Part shown: piece by piece, positions 13,711-26,900 of the stretch
Layout of the letters: each line of letters starts with the position of its first letter
Position numbering within the stretch: the first letter of the stretch is position 1
NCBI GenBank assembly: GCA_013400975.1
Contig: WBMZ01011587.1
Location: 62,001 to 126,000, forward strand
Direction of reading: 5' to 3'
Source: Atrichornis clamosus
Taxonomy: Eukaryota; Chordata; Aves; Passeriformes; Menuridae
DNA length: 64,000 nt
Translations under genes and position numbers: made by a program
Notes under the pieces: model-generated
The model's input: the letters and a program-made list of their open reading frames with translations, nothing else
The model's database searches: none
Told to the model about the DNA's origin: nothing

Positions 13711-14644
13711 ACACATTTAAGATTTATCCTTTAGTCCTTTACAAAACGGAGTCAAGTTACCTGAAGAGCATCTCCTGGGCTGGCATGATGCTCAGATCAG
13801 GTACCCAGCTGTAGGGTCACCCCCTTGTAGGCAGCCCTCCCCAGGGCAGGAGAGAGCCTAGTCCTGAACACAGCTGAATTACACTCTCAGGTCTGGGAGT
13901 TTAGGGGGATGTTCTGCTCTGTCAGTTAAAATGTAGCTTTAGTGTTCAATGCTGTTTTCTCACATTTTTTATATGGATATTTACACAATCAAAAGGAATA
14001 TGGAAACTAAACAAGTGCTCTAATACTTAACTACAAAATAAGCAACTGAAATTTACTTCCCCCTTGTAATTATTTTGCTATGGAGGAAAAAAAATGCTAT
14101 CCAGCACCAATCACAAACCAGTAAAGCCATGAGAAAATGACACTAGGCACTGCAGAAGATACAACAGGACACTGAAAATTATCAGTAATAAAATAGTTAC
14201 CTGAAAACCATGCTAATTTTAACACCTAGTACTTAGGTGATTAAAGCTGACGTACAAGTCCTGTAGAGAGTGATCTATCTTCTGCCTTCTCTGTCATTTG
14301 GGTATTTCACACTCCCTGTTTGATACCAGCAATACCCAAGGAAAATTACTTCTCCTTGCTAATGACTCACATTTCCTTTCTAAACCAATCTCCCTTCATT
14401 GTGTGAAATGCTGAACTGGATGACAGCACGGGTATGAAAACACCTATAGAAAAGGCATTTGGATACATTAACTACATTTAAAATGTTCTGCAGTTGATGC
14501 ATTTTTTTCCATTCACTATATTGGCTCAAAGAAAATAATTAAAAAGCCTACTGCCCAACAGAAATACCCAAAAATAATGAAAGCCAAGTCACATTCTTAG
14601 GTTCAGTGGTTGCTGAAAGGATTTACCCTGCCACAAGACAGTGC

Positions 14645-14650
14645 TTTATT
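14645..14650 (-). terminator. MARCHF5: Candidate proximal MARCHF5 poly(A) signal
   Basis: Canonical AATAAA on the minus strand about 135 nt after the stop codon. It is followed within roughly 15-20 nt by a GU-rich stretch (TCTTGTGG on the coding strand), the arrangement expected for a cleavage site. Use of this site would give a very short 3' UTR. Confidence 0.45.
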
Positions 14651-14787
14651 GTATTTAAAGAAAAAAAAAAAAAAAAAAGGAGGAGCAGCAACTTATCACA
14701 ATTTTCCACTACTGTGCAATAACAATGGAACCAATACAACATGGAAACCTGTTAGGTGAGTCTGTATGACATCTGGAGGTTACAGCC

Positions 14788-14904
14788 TTATGCTCCTTCT
14801 TGCTCAGGATAATTTAAAATTTTGCGGTGAGCTTGGCGCAAATATTGCTGCTGCTTGAAGTAAACCTTAAAAGCTCCTTTTATAGCAACAAAAGCAATTC
14901 CACC
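14788..14904 (-). CDS. MARCHF5: MARCHF5 coding exon 6 (last)
   Basis: Encodes residues 244-281, from GGIAFVAIKG to EQEGA and a TAA stop at 14790-14788. It starts after a pyrimidine-rich acceptor (CTTTCAG). It carries most of the fourth membrane segment and the basic, Gln-rich tail (KVYFKQQQYLRQ). Confidence 0.97.
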   Translation of the reverse strand, partial: GGIAFVAIKGAFKVYFKQQQYLRQAHRKILNYPEQEGA

Positions 14905-17900
14905 CTGAAAGAAAAAGATATTTTGAAAACCTGCACAGTTCAGCGTCATATAATTGCAAATATTATTTTTAAAATTTCCAGTCAAAGATTTGTTTTCTAA
15001 ACATACGGTATTTTCTTTTGAAGATTAACTAATTAGTACAAATCAAAATTAGTATCTCCAAGTTTTCTGTCACAATGCACTGTTACAGAGGTTAATGTTA
15101 CTTAAAGGGATTACATACTGAATATATAAAAGCTTTTATTTGCTTGGAAGTTTGACAAATACTCTCAATTTTAAAAAATCAACATCCATCTTATTTCAAG
15201 AACAAAGAAAATGCAGATATGTATCTGCTTTCTTCCCTTCTCTGAATATATACTATACATGGCACAAGGGATAATACTGATAACCATTCTATAACCAGAC
15301 TGTGGAAAATGCCACTTGCCAAAAGTGGAGGAAAATCAAATCTATTTTTGTAAAACACACTTTTTTTCCCCTCTAGAAAGCTTTACAATATGTTTATCTC
15401 AAGTCTTCAAAATGGCACACCAAGAAGCTTTTAGTCTGCACGAACATTTGTAATATCACTGTTTTTTCCATAGAGAAGAGAGGGATGCATAAGCACGCCA
15501 GAATTGAAAACAGCGGCTTAAGTGACAGTCAGATGACCAGGGATACCATATAACCAAACTCAGTGTGCTTCCTCTTGAAAGGCTGCAACCAGAGAGTTAT
15601 TCACAAAGGGAGAGGTTGTCATTCCCCCTCCATTTGACTGCTACAGAGAGTTAATTTTTCTCTCCTTAATAAAATAAGAAACAAAGGGTTTATCTCAAAA
15701 TTAGTAAACAAAAGCTAATATGGACAGGTTTATGATATAAACCCCAGTCTTCCCCTGCAGAGATTGTTCTTAGAAGATGCTGGCTCCTCATCTTCATTGT
15801 CAGCCTTAATTACTGCTAAGGCCTGCCTACTACAGTACCAGATAAAAGTTTCAGCCTTGTCATGAATTCAGATTCGTTTCAGTCATAGAGACAAAGTCTT
15901 TCACACACATGATGCTTGTCCACTGCCAAGACAAGCAACCTTAAAAAACCCCGTCCTTTAATCGAATGCCACTCTTAAAATTCTAGATCAATTTATGTCC
16001 CTTTTTACTTTCCCTCTCTCCTTCACACCACTTCACATTCCTGTATTACAGTAATTTAAGAAACGAACAGTACTGAATCTTACCAAGATCGTCCTTTGTA
16101 AATTTGAGTTAACGCTGCTGAACATCAGTTTGCCGACTATCGTGGCAATAGTAGGGAAAACTAGAGCTCCACACAGAATGCGTGTAGCAGAGACATGATC
16201 TGCCAAAGGGTTGGCCTCTGCTGGGATACGAGGAACAGGACATCCAATGCCTAAAGGGTTAAGGATGGGGGAAGAAAAGGTTATATAGCTACTGCCTCAA
16301 AAAGAACACAGCACACCAGTGCCCACCCCCTACTCCATTACAAATCTATAGTCCAATTACTTTTTGAGAACTCTCTCTTCTCAGTGAATATTCTGTTTCC
16401 ATTAAATGACTGCAGTTGTTTTCACTTTCAAATAAGACCCATGATTTTTAGTAGGTTGTTTTGTTACCAAAGCTTTAACTGAAACCATTTTCCTGCTACT
16501 CTTGCATCACCTTTCTCACCAGGTACTATACAAACACAACCCAAACAGAATGAACATAAAATAGAGGGATGGTGTTAATCACCCCTACTCAAGAATGGCA
16601 AAAACTACGTGCCTATCTCCATCTCCTAAAGGCAGAAATTCAGTCTTGTTATTTCCTTTTAAATTTAATCACACTACCTGGAAATATGCTGTTCAAGATT
16701 TGTAGCTTATTAGAGTATTTGCGCCACAGTCTGAGCACATAGTCCTCCCAACGGATCATCTTGCCCAGTATTAGCATGACTGGGATAGTGGGAAGGCCAA
16801 TCAAAAGGAATAAAGGATCAGCTCTCTCCATCACATCAAGACCTTCTTTGTGACCCACAACCTGGAAAATATGCATACAGTTGACAAACAAAGGCCACAA
16901 CTGAACAAAAATGTAACTTAAAAAGTTGAATTTGTTTGGAGCTGCCCATGCATTTTAAGTTACAGAAAAAAATGACTACTGTTTTACCTAATTTATTCTG
17001 TTTTCTCTTTCCATCCTTGGTTGCTTACTAAGCATAATGCAGGTGAGCTACCAGCCCTAGTCTGCAAATCATTAATCTTGCAGAGAGCGGTAACACAATT
17101 CCTTACCATCTCAAGAGAAGTTTCATGTGCTTCTGTGTAAGTAAAAGCCTAAGCATCTGAAACACTAATATAGCAGGCTTTCTGAAATGCACGTAAGAAT
17201 TTACAGTTTTAGAACAACTAATTCTAGACTCAGAAACTGATTAGATACTACTGTTCAAAGGATGAATTGATAGTAAGTATCTCAGGATGTTTTAATCAAA
17301 ATCTTGTGTTATTTAGGAATACCTTATGCAACCGACATCACAGTATTTAACTATTGTTTCTCCAGACAATGCAGGAAGATGCACATTATTTTCAACTGTA
17401 GTAGAAATAGCAGCATATCTTCTCATGTACCTTATTTTCAAATGTGGTTAGTTCTATGATTTTAAAGGCAAATTATTACTGCTGTGTCTAAACCTTTTTA
17501 CTGGCATATAAAAAATTTAATCAGACTTTTCAATTTATAAAATGCACATATTAAAACTAACAGAACAATGCCTTATGTCTCCTAAAAAGTACATAGTTTT
17601 AATTTTAAATAAATCTAATAGGACTGAGGACAAAAAAGAAGACATTAGAGTGGTAGATATCCTCTAGGGTTGTCTCAATTTAAAAAGTATGAAATGCTAA
17701 CAAACTCCTTGAAGTGCTTCTGGGAAGAACAGGCTCTTTCATGACTTTTTCCATAAGATTCCATGAAGACTATGAAGACTTAAAACACTAAAATAGTAAT
17801 TATGTTTGTCAGGCACTGGATTTTCTGATGTTTTCATTGGCGTCTCATTTTCCTCACAAATGCAACAAGGTATCAAGTCTACATTTGCACAAAAATTAGA

Positions 17901-20900
17901 ATGAGGTGGTAAGAACATAAAACAACAGCAAAATTTTAAAAAATGAAAACAACAAACGCAGTACTTCTGGAATAGGTAGGACACCGGGAAAAAGCCAGGG
18001 TAATGTACCACAGTATCTTCAAATTGTACTTTTTAGCCTTGCTTTGAAAATCATTCCATTTCATGCTTCAGAACAGGAAGTTACATTATATACCACAGCC
18101 TCTAAAAATAGGCATAACCAGTATTGTTGCTGCCAAAAGATTATTCCTGAAAAAGCATTCAGCATTTGTCTTCCAGCTTCTTCAGTATCTTCTACCCAAA
18201 CTGTGAAGTCTGACACTATCCTTTTTCCTCCTTATAGTCCTTGTCCATCTAAAAAGGCCTCAGTATCTTGTCTCTTTCTGCTTTAGATTGCTGTATTTCT
18301 CTGCTTTCACTAACCTCATCTAATTTGTTAATGACTTAGCTACCACTGGAGTCACAATGTCAATTCTGCACTTATTTTTCTCCATCTGAAGTTTAACCTT
18401 TAAAAATAGCTTTTGTGCTTCGTTCTGCTCCTTCAGCTGAAGGAAAGGAGTCTTAAATGCATCAGGAAACAAGTTGTATTAAACCTAGGAAAGCTGGGGT
18501 GGCAATAGAGGTGAAACAGTTTCCCCTCTACTACACACTCAATCTCCTCCTTTACAAGCAAAAAAAAATTATTGTCTTGCCCAGCGTGCCATCCATACAA
18601 TCAAAACATTAAATCATGAAAATAGCTAATTCTTCATACCTGGGATTTGATCAGCTGCCTAAACTAATGTTTAGACAGATCCTCATTTCAAAAGCAAAAC
18701 AACTTCAGAAAGAAGCATTTATCTTTCCATTTGGTTATGGAGTTCTAGGGCAGCTAAAAAGGTCACAATTTCCTACAGAAAAGGACTCAGTGTAGCAGTG
18801 AGCAAGGAGAAAAAGACTGGTGCACTTTGAAAGTCTGGTTGTAATATTACAGATGGTTGCAATGTTCCTGCAGGAGCCACAAGAACAAAATACCCAATGA
18901 GAAAATTCCAAAGTGCACCATTCTGTAATACATAAGACTTACCCACTGGAATGGAGGTGGTACTGAAAGCCATTATATAGCACTTATGCAGCTGGTTGAC
19001 CTTGGCCACACTGATACCAGGGGGACTGAACCACTCATTTGGGCTCCACTTCATTTCTGCTATGAGGTCACACACAACCATCCAAAACAGCACACCATCT
19101 TGAGAGGGAGTGACCTGTAGAACTGCAGGGCAGTGCCCCACAATCCAAGAACTAGTGCCAAATGACTTACATGGAGAAGGACCAGGTTGTATATTTAAAA
19201 TTAGAACTGTGTAGAGGAGTATTTACTAGCATACAGATTTGTTAATTCTATCTACAGCTAAATTCATAGCAGAAATACTTTTATGCTTTCAGGAAGACCT
19301 CAGTTTATGGACCTGATATGGAATCGACAACTAAAATGCTAACGAAGCTGCTTCTGGCTGTTTAATCTATGAAAACTCTTGTCTAGTGGTTGAACTAGGA
19401 CAGCTGTGAACAAGTCTTTCCACAGCTAATTGTCTACCACCTGTCAGCATTACTTTTATATTTAATAGCAAGTTCACAAGAACAGAAATAGGTATTTTTC
19501 CCCTTTCAACTGATCACACAGTTTGAAGTAATTAAAAGAGCATAAAATTAATTTGCAGTGTTTTGCATTTCTTGTTTATGAATGAATTGCATCATTCAGA
19601 GCACACATTTTCCTTCATACAATAAAAAACCCAATAATCACATTATCCAAAAAAATATTCACCTTGTTTCAACCCTTTGAATGTTACCAGCAAAGTTTTT
19701 CTCCAAGTAAGCAAAAAGATTAGTTCTTTGTAAAAGTAAGCAAAAAGATGTGTTCTTTCTGAAGAATCACTCATTACTGGTAGCTAGGTGGTAATGGCAC
19801 CTTTTCTGTAAGAACAAACTGGGTTCACCAGCCTGCCATACAAAGGGCAGCCAGCTAGAGCAGTAGTGGGTTTTGTCGGTTGCAGACTGAACCATGTCTG
19901 AACAGGACTACTTGGATTTATAAGGTATGACCAGTTAAAAGTGAAAAGCCATCTTGAATTCACTTGTTAACTACACTGAAAGCAGCTAAGCATGTTTTAA
20001 GCCAAGGAAAGAAGAGTCTTAATTGACTTTTTCTCTGAAAGACTTGCTTTCAGAGCTGGTAAGAAGAGGGAACACGCGCGTGTACCTGCATCACCGTCAC
20101 AGCCCCGTAGGTAACAGCTGTCCAGTATATAGAGCCCACCATTATTCCAGCTGCAGCAAAGGGACATGCCTTTGAGATCAGTCGATCTGCAAGATCCAAA
20201 ACGTAAACAACTGGACCTATGACAAAGGAAAAGTAAGGTTTCAAGATAGATATATATATAGATATATATAGATATACACACACACACAAAAGTATACTGT
20301 GGAAAGGTCTCAGCATCTATCACTGATAAGAAAGAAGAAACATGGCAATATACAAGTCTGACATACTGCATGTGCTGTTTAAGTGAGAACATATAACTAA
20401 AAAGCTGTTAAGCTAAACTGGTGACTTCTTTCTACCTACCATTTCATTTACCACGTCATCTTTCCAAGAGATTGATATACTGGTTAAAGCACTAATTTAT
20501 CCACTGAAGTTGATTAGCTTCTTTTGTGTTGAATAAGAATTGTTCTGTTGTAGAAACCACTTTAGGCTTAGTGGCTTTTCTATTTGTTAGGTATTTTAGT
20601 TTTCAAAAGGAAAAAATACCGATTTGTTTTAATGTACTTCACGTCCTTATCTTTTGACAGCTTAACCTGAAAATTCTGTCACTAAACTATCCTGCTATAC
20701 AGTAAAAATTTGCAGTTAATACAAAATTCCTTCCACTGGAAGAGGCTGCATTCAGTATGTTTAGAGGACCACCTCAAACACTGGAGGAAAAAATACTCCT
20801 ATTCAGGTTATTCAGTGCCTTTGACAACAACACATGAATAGTTTCAATGTTCTGTCTATGCACAACTGCATTTTCCAGACTTACACAAGGCAAGACAATA

Positions 20901-23900
20901 CCCTGACCACCTTTGGTGAGGTAAACAAGGGCAATGCCTGCATCTTTTCTTTGAGGGACTGTAAGAGCACCAGTGAAGCAAAAGCCAGAAGACTAAAATG
21001 TATGTATGAAAGTGAAAAATGTGATCACCATAATTCACATTACTTTTGTATTTGTCAACAAATTCTACATACAGACTGTCCTCCCACAGCTCATATGCAT
21101 GAACAGTTCCTGTGAGCTCCCTCCTACTTTTTCCTACTAAAATCAGTGACAATTCTCAAAACCAGCCTACAGGCATTCCTTAAGTAACTAATCCTCCATG
21201 TCTCTAAAAGTTTATTCACAGTGACAGAATTGTGACTCCTGTTTCATGACTTAGTTGGTTCTTTTACAAGAGAACAGCTCTGTCACCCATGATTTCAAAA
21301 AACCCAGTTCTACTCAGCTCAAGTCAGTCAGTGAAAAAAAAGCAACAGGAACATCTAGTTCAGATCTTAACAGTTGTGTTTAACTTTCCAGAACAGACTT
21401 AAGAAGGTGCTGGGATGTCGGTCAATGTACTGGAAATAGCAAAAGGTCATAACTGCAAGTACTAAATGCACAGTAGTTTACACATCTTGACTGTTTCCCA
21501 GAGTCCCTGAAAAAGTTTAGTTGTCCCGTTTTGAAAACTGATGTTTAAAGACAAGAGACTCAAAAAGCACTGAAGCTTGCCTTATAGTACTACGAGTACT
21601 AACACATTGCTCCTACCGATACTAATCAGTAAGAGAAGCCTGGCTGCAGGATTGGGCACAGATTCTTGAGAAAATACTAGAAAAAAAATTATAGAAACAA
21701 TCTTTTAATTAGCCTGTTAGGAAGGACACAGTGAGAAGGGGACAAACCTGGGTATTTTAAATTGGTATTGAGGAAGCAGGAAAGTAAATATCACTGATAT
21801 ACAAATTAAAGAAGGAAATACAGAATAAAAATATTTTTTATTTTGAAAAATCTATCATGCTTTAAAGAATTTTTTCTGCCAAACTTTGTTTTCTGTTTAT
21901 TAATTTGAAATAATTATCTAAGACATACTTCGGTTACTTTCAAAGTGGTAATAATATTTTTCTATTTAGTGGAAGTTCTCAGAAGAGAGGAAAGCAGCTA
22001 GCAAGAACGTAATTACTACCAATCACCAAAACTGATAGGCACTATCAAATATGAAATGGAATTATGATTTTGAGACACATCATGAGAGGTTGTTTTGAAT
22101 TGGTAAATACATAAAAAGACACCCACTGTTACTTATAAGGATATTCACTGATGTTTCCTCAAGTTGGTATTACTTCTAAACTATAATCAAAAATTAAAAT
22201 TTGTGTTGGAGGTGTACTTTCACAGAATTTCTAGAAACAAGTTTTCAGCAGTACATTAGGGAAGTCTTAATGTAAACAAGTTTCTGAACCATGATGGCTC
22301 AGGGAATCTTTACTTGCTACATCTTCCCTGCTCAAGCAATTTTAGATTCTTGAAGGGTATGACTAGTAATGGCTTCAAAAGACACTTGCTGCAGAAGAAA
22401 CAGGGCCACTAGCAAGACTGCTTGAAAATATCTTACTGTCCTAACTCTGCCTGGTGTGACCTTGATTGACTTGTAGTTGAATTGTGATAGAACAGCTTTG
22501 GGTTACTAGAAAGAGCTAAAAAGGGCAAGACTGTCTCACTTGTTTAAGGCACTTCAAGCTTGTGACTGATGTTCCATGGACCCAGATTCATTTCTCTGCT
22601 CTACTATCAGTGTCTTGTGTAGTCTTACACGAGTCTGAATTTTTATACCTTTATCTTTAAAAGTGGAAAAAGATGGTATTGTGAGGGAAAATACATCAAA
22701 ATACATGACAAGATTCTTGCATATCTGCATGCAAGAGCTGAACAACATCATGCAAGAATTTTAGGCCAACTTCAGAATCCAGGGATGTTGGAATGTAGGA
22801 ATCTTAGCTTGCAAATACAATATGGCACAAATTGCAGAGCAAATTAAAATGCTTGTTGTTGTCTACGTGCATGTATCCTGTATAGTTGCTTCCCCTTTTT
22901 CCCATTGCCAAGATAAAATGCAAATGCAGCTCACATTACAGTTTCATCATTCAAGATACAAACCAGAACTTTAAACAGTTTCAAGTTTTGTGGTACATTC
23001 TGTGTCCAGATATAAAGCCAGTTTTCTTCCCAAAGCCAATGCTGTATGTTATCATTTGATGCCTTCTTTACGATGGAGATTTACCTTAGTCTTATAGCAA
23101 AGCCAAACCGTGGTTGTTATATGAATAACTTGGTAGTAAGTTTCACACTGGTTTATGTTTTTTTTGATATATACAGTACAGTAGTCCATATTTTCTTTCC
23201 CATTACTCAGTGTTCTATCAAGGATGAAAATGTCATCACTGATAAAATTCCCTTGACACCTTAATTTTGTCAGCCCTTATAGTAATATGAAAGGGGTCCT
23301 GTCCCAAAGAACTGACAGTGAGTTATTTTCAGCTCTTTCATTACAGAAAAAGGTACTTAAAAAAAAAAAATCTTCTTTAAAATTCTCTAAATGCCTTCAC
23401 TCACTTGCTACATCACCATTTCTTTAACAAGCAGTTTTACTTTAAAAAAAAAAAATTAAGTTTCCATGGCAACATTTCATTTTCTTGCTTTACTTAATAT
23501 ATCCCATAGAACACATGGGAAAATGAGGGCTGAAATAACAGCAACCATTGCCAATTTAACTGCATGCAATATATTGTGCATTATCCTACTTGGCTACTCA
23601 AGCAAGAGACTCTGAAAGACCATGTCCAACTTTTTTTTTCACCTTGACAAACAGAGCTAGAGCAATGCCCAGCAATCACAGCTATTCTACCTCTTGATTA
23701 TAGGGCAATATTGACTCGGAAACACCTCCTAAACAAAGTGAAAGTATGTTTTTCCAGTATGCTGCTTAGTAAGGTTCTCTCCTCTGAATTTCCTTTGGTA
23801 AGTATCTCTGCAAGCTGAGTCAAAAAAAGGATGTGTTTATGTGCTGTGTGGCAATTGCTGGAAGAAGTCATCCTCTGTTCAACAAGAAAAATAATCCCAT

Positions 23901-26900
23901 TAGCCATGAAATAATTACAGGTCAATCACAACATTTATCTATATACCTTAGTGGAGCACATCCAAAATTTTTAGAAGGTATTTAACTAAGCCACTATATA
24001 GGATGCAAGCAAAATATAAAGTTACTTCTTTCTATCTGGAAAAAGGAATAGACAAGTTTTCAACAGAACTGGTGCTCCAAGCACAAAAAAGGGAAAAGGA
24101 AAAAAAAAAAAAAAACAAGGCAGAACAAATAAAGAAACAACAATTTAAATGGTCAATATCTTACCTAGCTTTGGAAATACTATTAAATATTCTGCATTGC
24201 ACTGAGGACAAGCAACTCTAGCAGTACTGTTTCCTCTTTGCTTTTCATCCACCCAGCGCTGCAGACAAGTCTGATGAACCCATTTGGTAGAGCCCCTGCA
24301 CCTGCAAGGTCTCACCCACTCTGCTGTCCGATCATCCTCATCAGTAGCAAAACAAACCCAGCAGCTTCTGTAATTACAGGAAGGAAGAAAAAAGAGTATT
24401 TTCTGCTACTTTTACATGCTTAAAATAAACATTCACATGTGAAAGCATGCAGCTTTAGAAAATGTGCACCTAGAGGTGATGATGGTTGTTACTTCATTCT
24501 TAATCACCAAAAACGTAAGTTTTTTGTACCACAGTTTTGCTATAAAACCCAACATAATAAATATAATATTACAGACAGCTAAACAACTGCTTTATACATT
24601 CTGAATTATTAATTTAACTTTTAGATAATTTATGATTAGAAACCATTCAGACTGTAGTCCAACCTTAGAATAATTTAACATATGAAAAATCCATACATTT
24701 TTTAATGTATTATCATCTCCTTCTACAGCAGACATCTTGTTAAGTTTTTTAATTTTAAAAATGTAAGACCAATACTGTAGTCTTTACTTGGAAAACTAAC
24801 TCCAATCCACTTAAATGATAAAACAACAAAAAAATTATATAATATATCACAAAACAAATGAAACAATTATACCAAATTCATTTCCTCTATTTGAAAAGAT
24901 GGAAGTATTTCATTCAAGCAAGTTGATTTTGTGTAATATAAATTAAGTTACAAAATACTTCAAGAATACTATTGTATCACTAGAGGAGGAAATTTCTGCA
25001 TTGAAAAATTATGTGGACATGTAAAATTCAAATATATTAATTCTGTAAAGAGAAAACATAAGGCTGACAGGCTATACAACCTGACCTGAAATGAGCACAG
25101 AACCCAGACACTCCCAGATACCTGGTCTGAATTAGGCCAGACCTTTGGACATTTTACAACTTGCAATAGAAAGTAAAATATGGATCTAAACTGAGAAAAC
25201 ATCAGATATGTTCACCCAATAAATTTGTATTGTGAAATAATTTGCTAATTTTCATACTGAAGATATTGAAGTTTAAATAATAAATCAAAATCTAACAAAA
25301 TAAGGATCTTACTACAAATATACATATATAGGCTTGATTTTTAACAAATATTTTACACAAGCCACTGCAATCATAGTTAAATCCTTAAAAAAGAGCACAG
25401 CAATTGCATCCCTGTCATTTAACTACCAATACATGATCTAAGTAGACATCGAGCACTACCTGAAGTTTAGCATCACTATTTTGATGCTGAAGTTTTGTTT
25501 TCTTAACAACTTGAGTAACATCATTCAGATAAAACACCTAAAGGTTTCTTACATGTAACCAATAACAGACAGTAACTGAGAAAGGAAGAAACTCAGAAAT
25601 GCTCCGGCACCAGTAAACAAAACAACTTTACTATCTGAGAATCATGACTGTGATTCTATGTCAGGATGTTACAGTGGTTCATGATGCTTTTCCTTTCATC
25701 CCCCTAGCATTTGTTGTCAGAAAACCCCCCTTTTTCTGCCTTTTAAACTGTCCAATCTCTTTTTTTCTTATTTCAGCTTCTCAACCACTCCTTATCTTTA
25801 TTCCTCCCCCTCATATTTTTTCTTTCAGTGTGCCCATTCTGTATCCCATCTCTAACCTATGTTAGCAACTGGGAAGAGAAATTACAGTTTAGAAGTCCCT
25901 TCCAACTCTAGTAATTTTGCCAGATTCTGTTTTATGGAAACCAGTGCTAAACAGTTGTCAGAAATCCACAAATTTATACTCAAGCATATACATACTGAAA
26001 TGCCTTTCTGGTGCACCGATCAAAAAAAAGAAACAATGCTTGTAACTAAAGCTCATTAGATAAAATTTATAATGGAATTGTACGCACAGCAAGTGCACAG
26101 TCTTACTAGAGCCACTTTCAAAGCAACAAAAATACAGCAATTCCTTTAAAAGGTCACTAGTTTTCTCCCTAGCATGTCAGTTGTTAACAGGTTGGGGCCT
26201 TTGTTTTTGCTTGTTCTTAATTTGTCTTTGAGGAAAAAGAAGGGGGAATCTACAGTGGGAAACTGAATTTTGTCTGGCTCCTACTCAATGAAGACTATTG
26301 TTGTCCAACAGCTTTTAAGACCTCACTATTTTGGGTAGTATTCAATTTGTAAATTGAAAGTGTTTCTTTACAGAAGAATAACCATGTTTTGGTTGTAGAA
26401 ATAACTGTGCCTATAAAATATTTGCAAGACGTTCTTTAAAGCACTGAATCATTTTAACATCTATAGTAGTAGAAGTATGTTGAAAAAGTTGCAAGGGTGT
26501 AAGAGCAGAAGGCAACCTGTAGCAATTTATTACTGGCACACTTGTAAAAGGGAATACAATTTGAGACTCAGATTCCAGGGAAGACTGAAGAAAAAGCAGT
26601 TAATGTTGAACAGTACATAAAATGAACCTGTCATGTCCACATGTCCAGTCGTAAAGTACAGAAACACATTACAGTAGGTACAGATGTAAATTTAACCTGT
26701 GGTGCTCTAAAACTAGAGCTGCCTCAGTTTGCCTTCAAGGAAGGCTCTTCAGTTGAAGACTGACATCTGGAATCAGAACTGTAGTTTATTCCATTCATCT
26801 TAATGGGAAGGTAAAATCAAAGTCTGATTTGATTTCTTTCTGTCCTTCCCCACACTGATTTAAATCAAAACTGTCATGCCGTGCACTCCTGTAATACTAC

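Larger units (their letters stand above)
13690..14787 (-). other. MARCHF5: MARCHF5 3' untranslated region (provisional extent)
   Basis: Sequence immediately downstream of the MARCHF5 stop codon on the minus strand. Two AATAAA signals are visible, about 135 nt and 1.08 kb past the stop. The extent drawn assumes use of the distal one. A T tract (on the coding strand) at about 14661-14678 lies between the stop codon and the proximal signal. The real 3' end is not determined. Confidence 0.4.

Noticed and set aside
18773..19141. 122-codon minus-strand open frame in MARCHF5 intron 3
   Set aside because: No family resemblance, and it lies between two well-defined exons that splice in phase without it.
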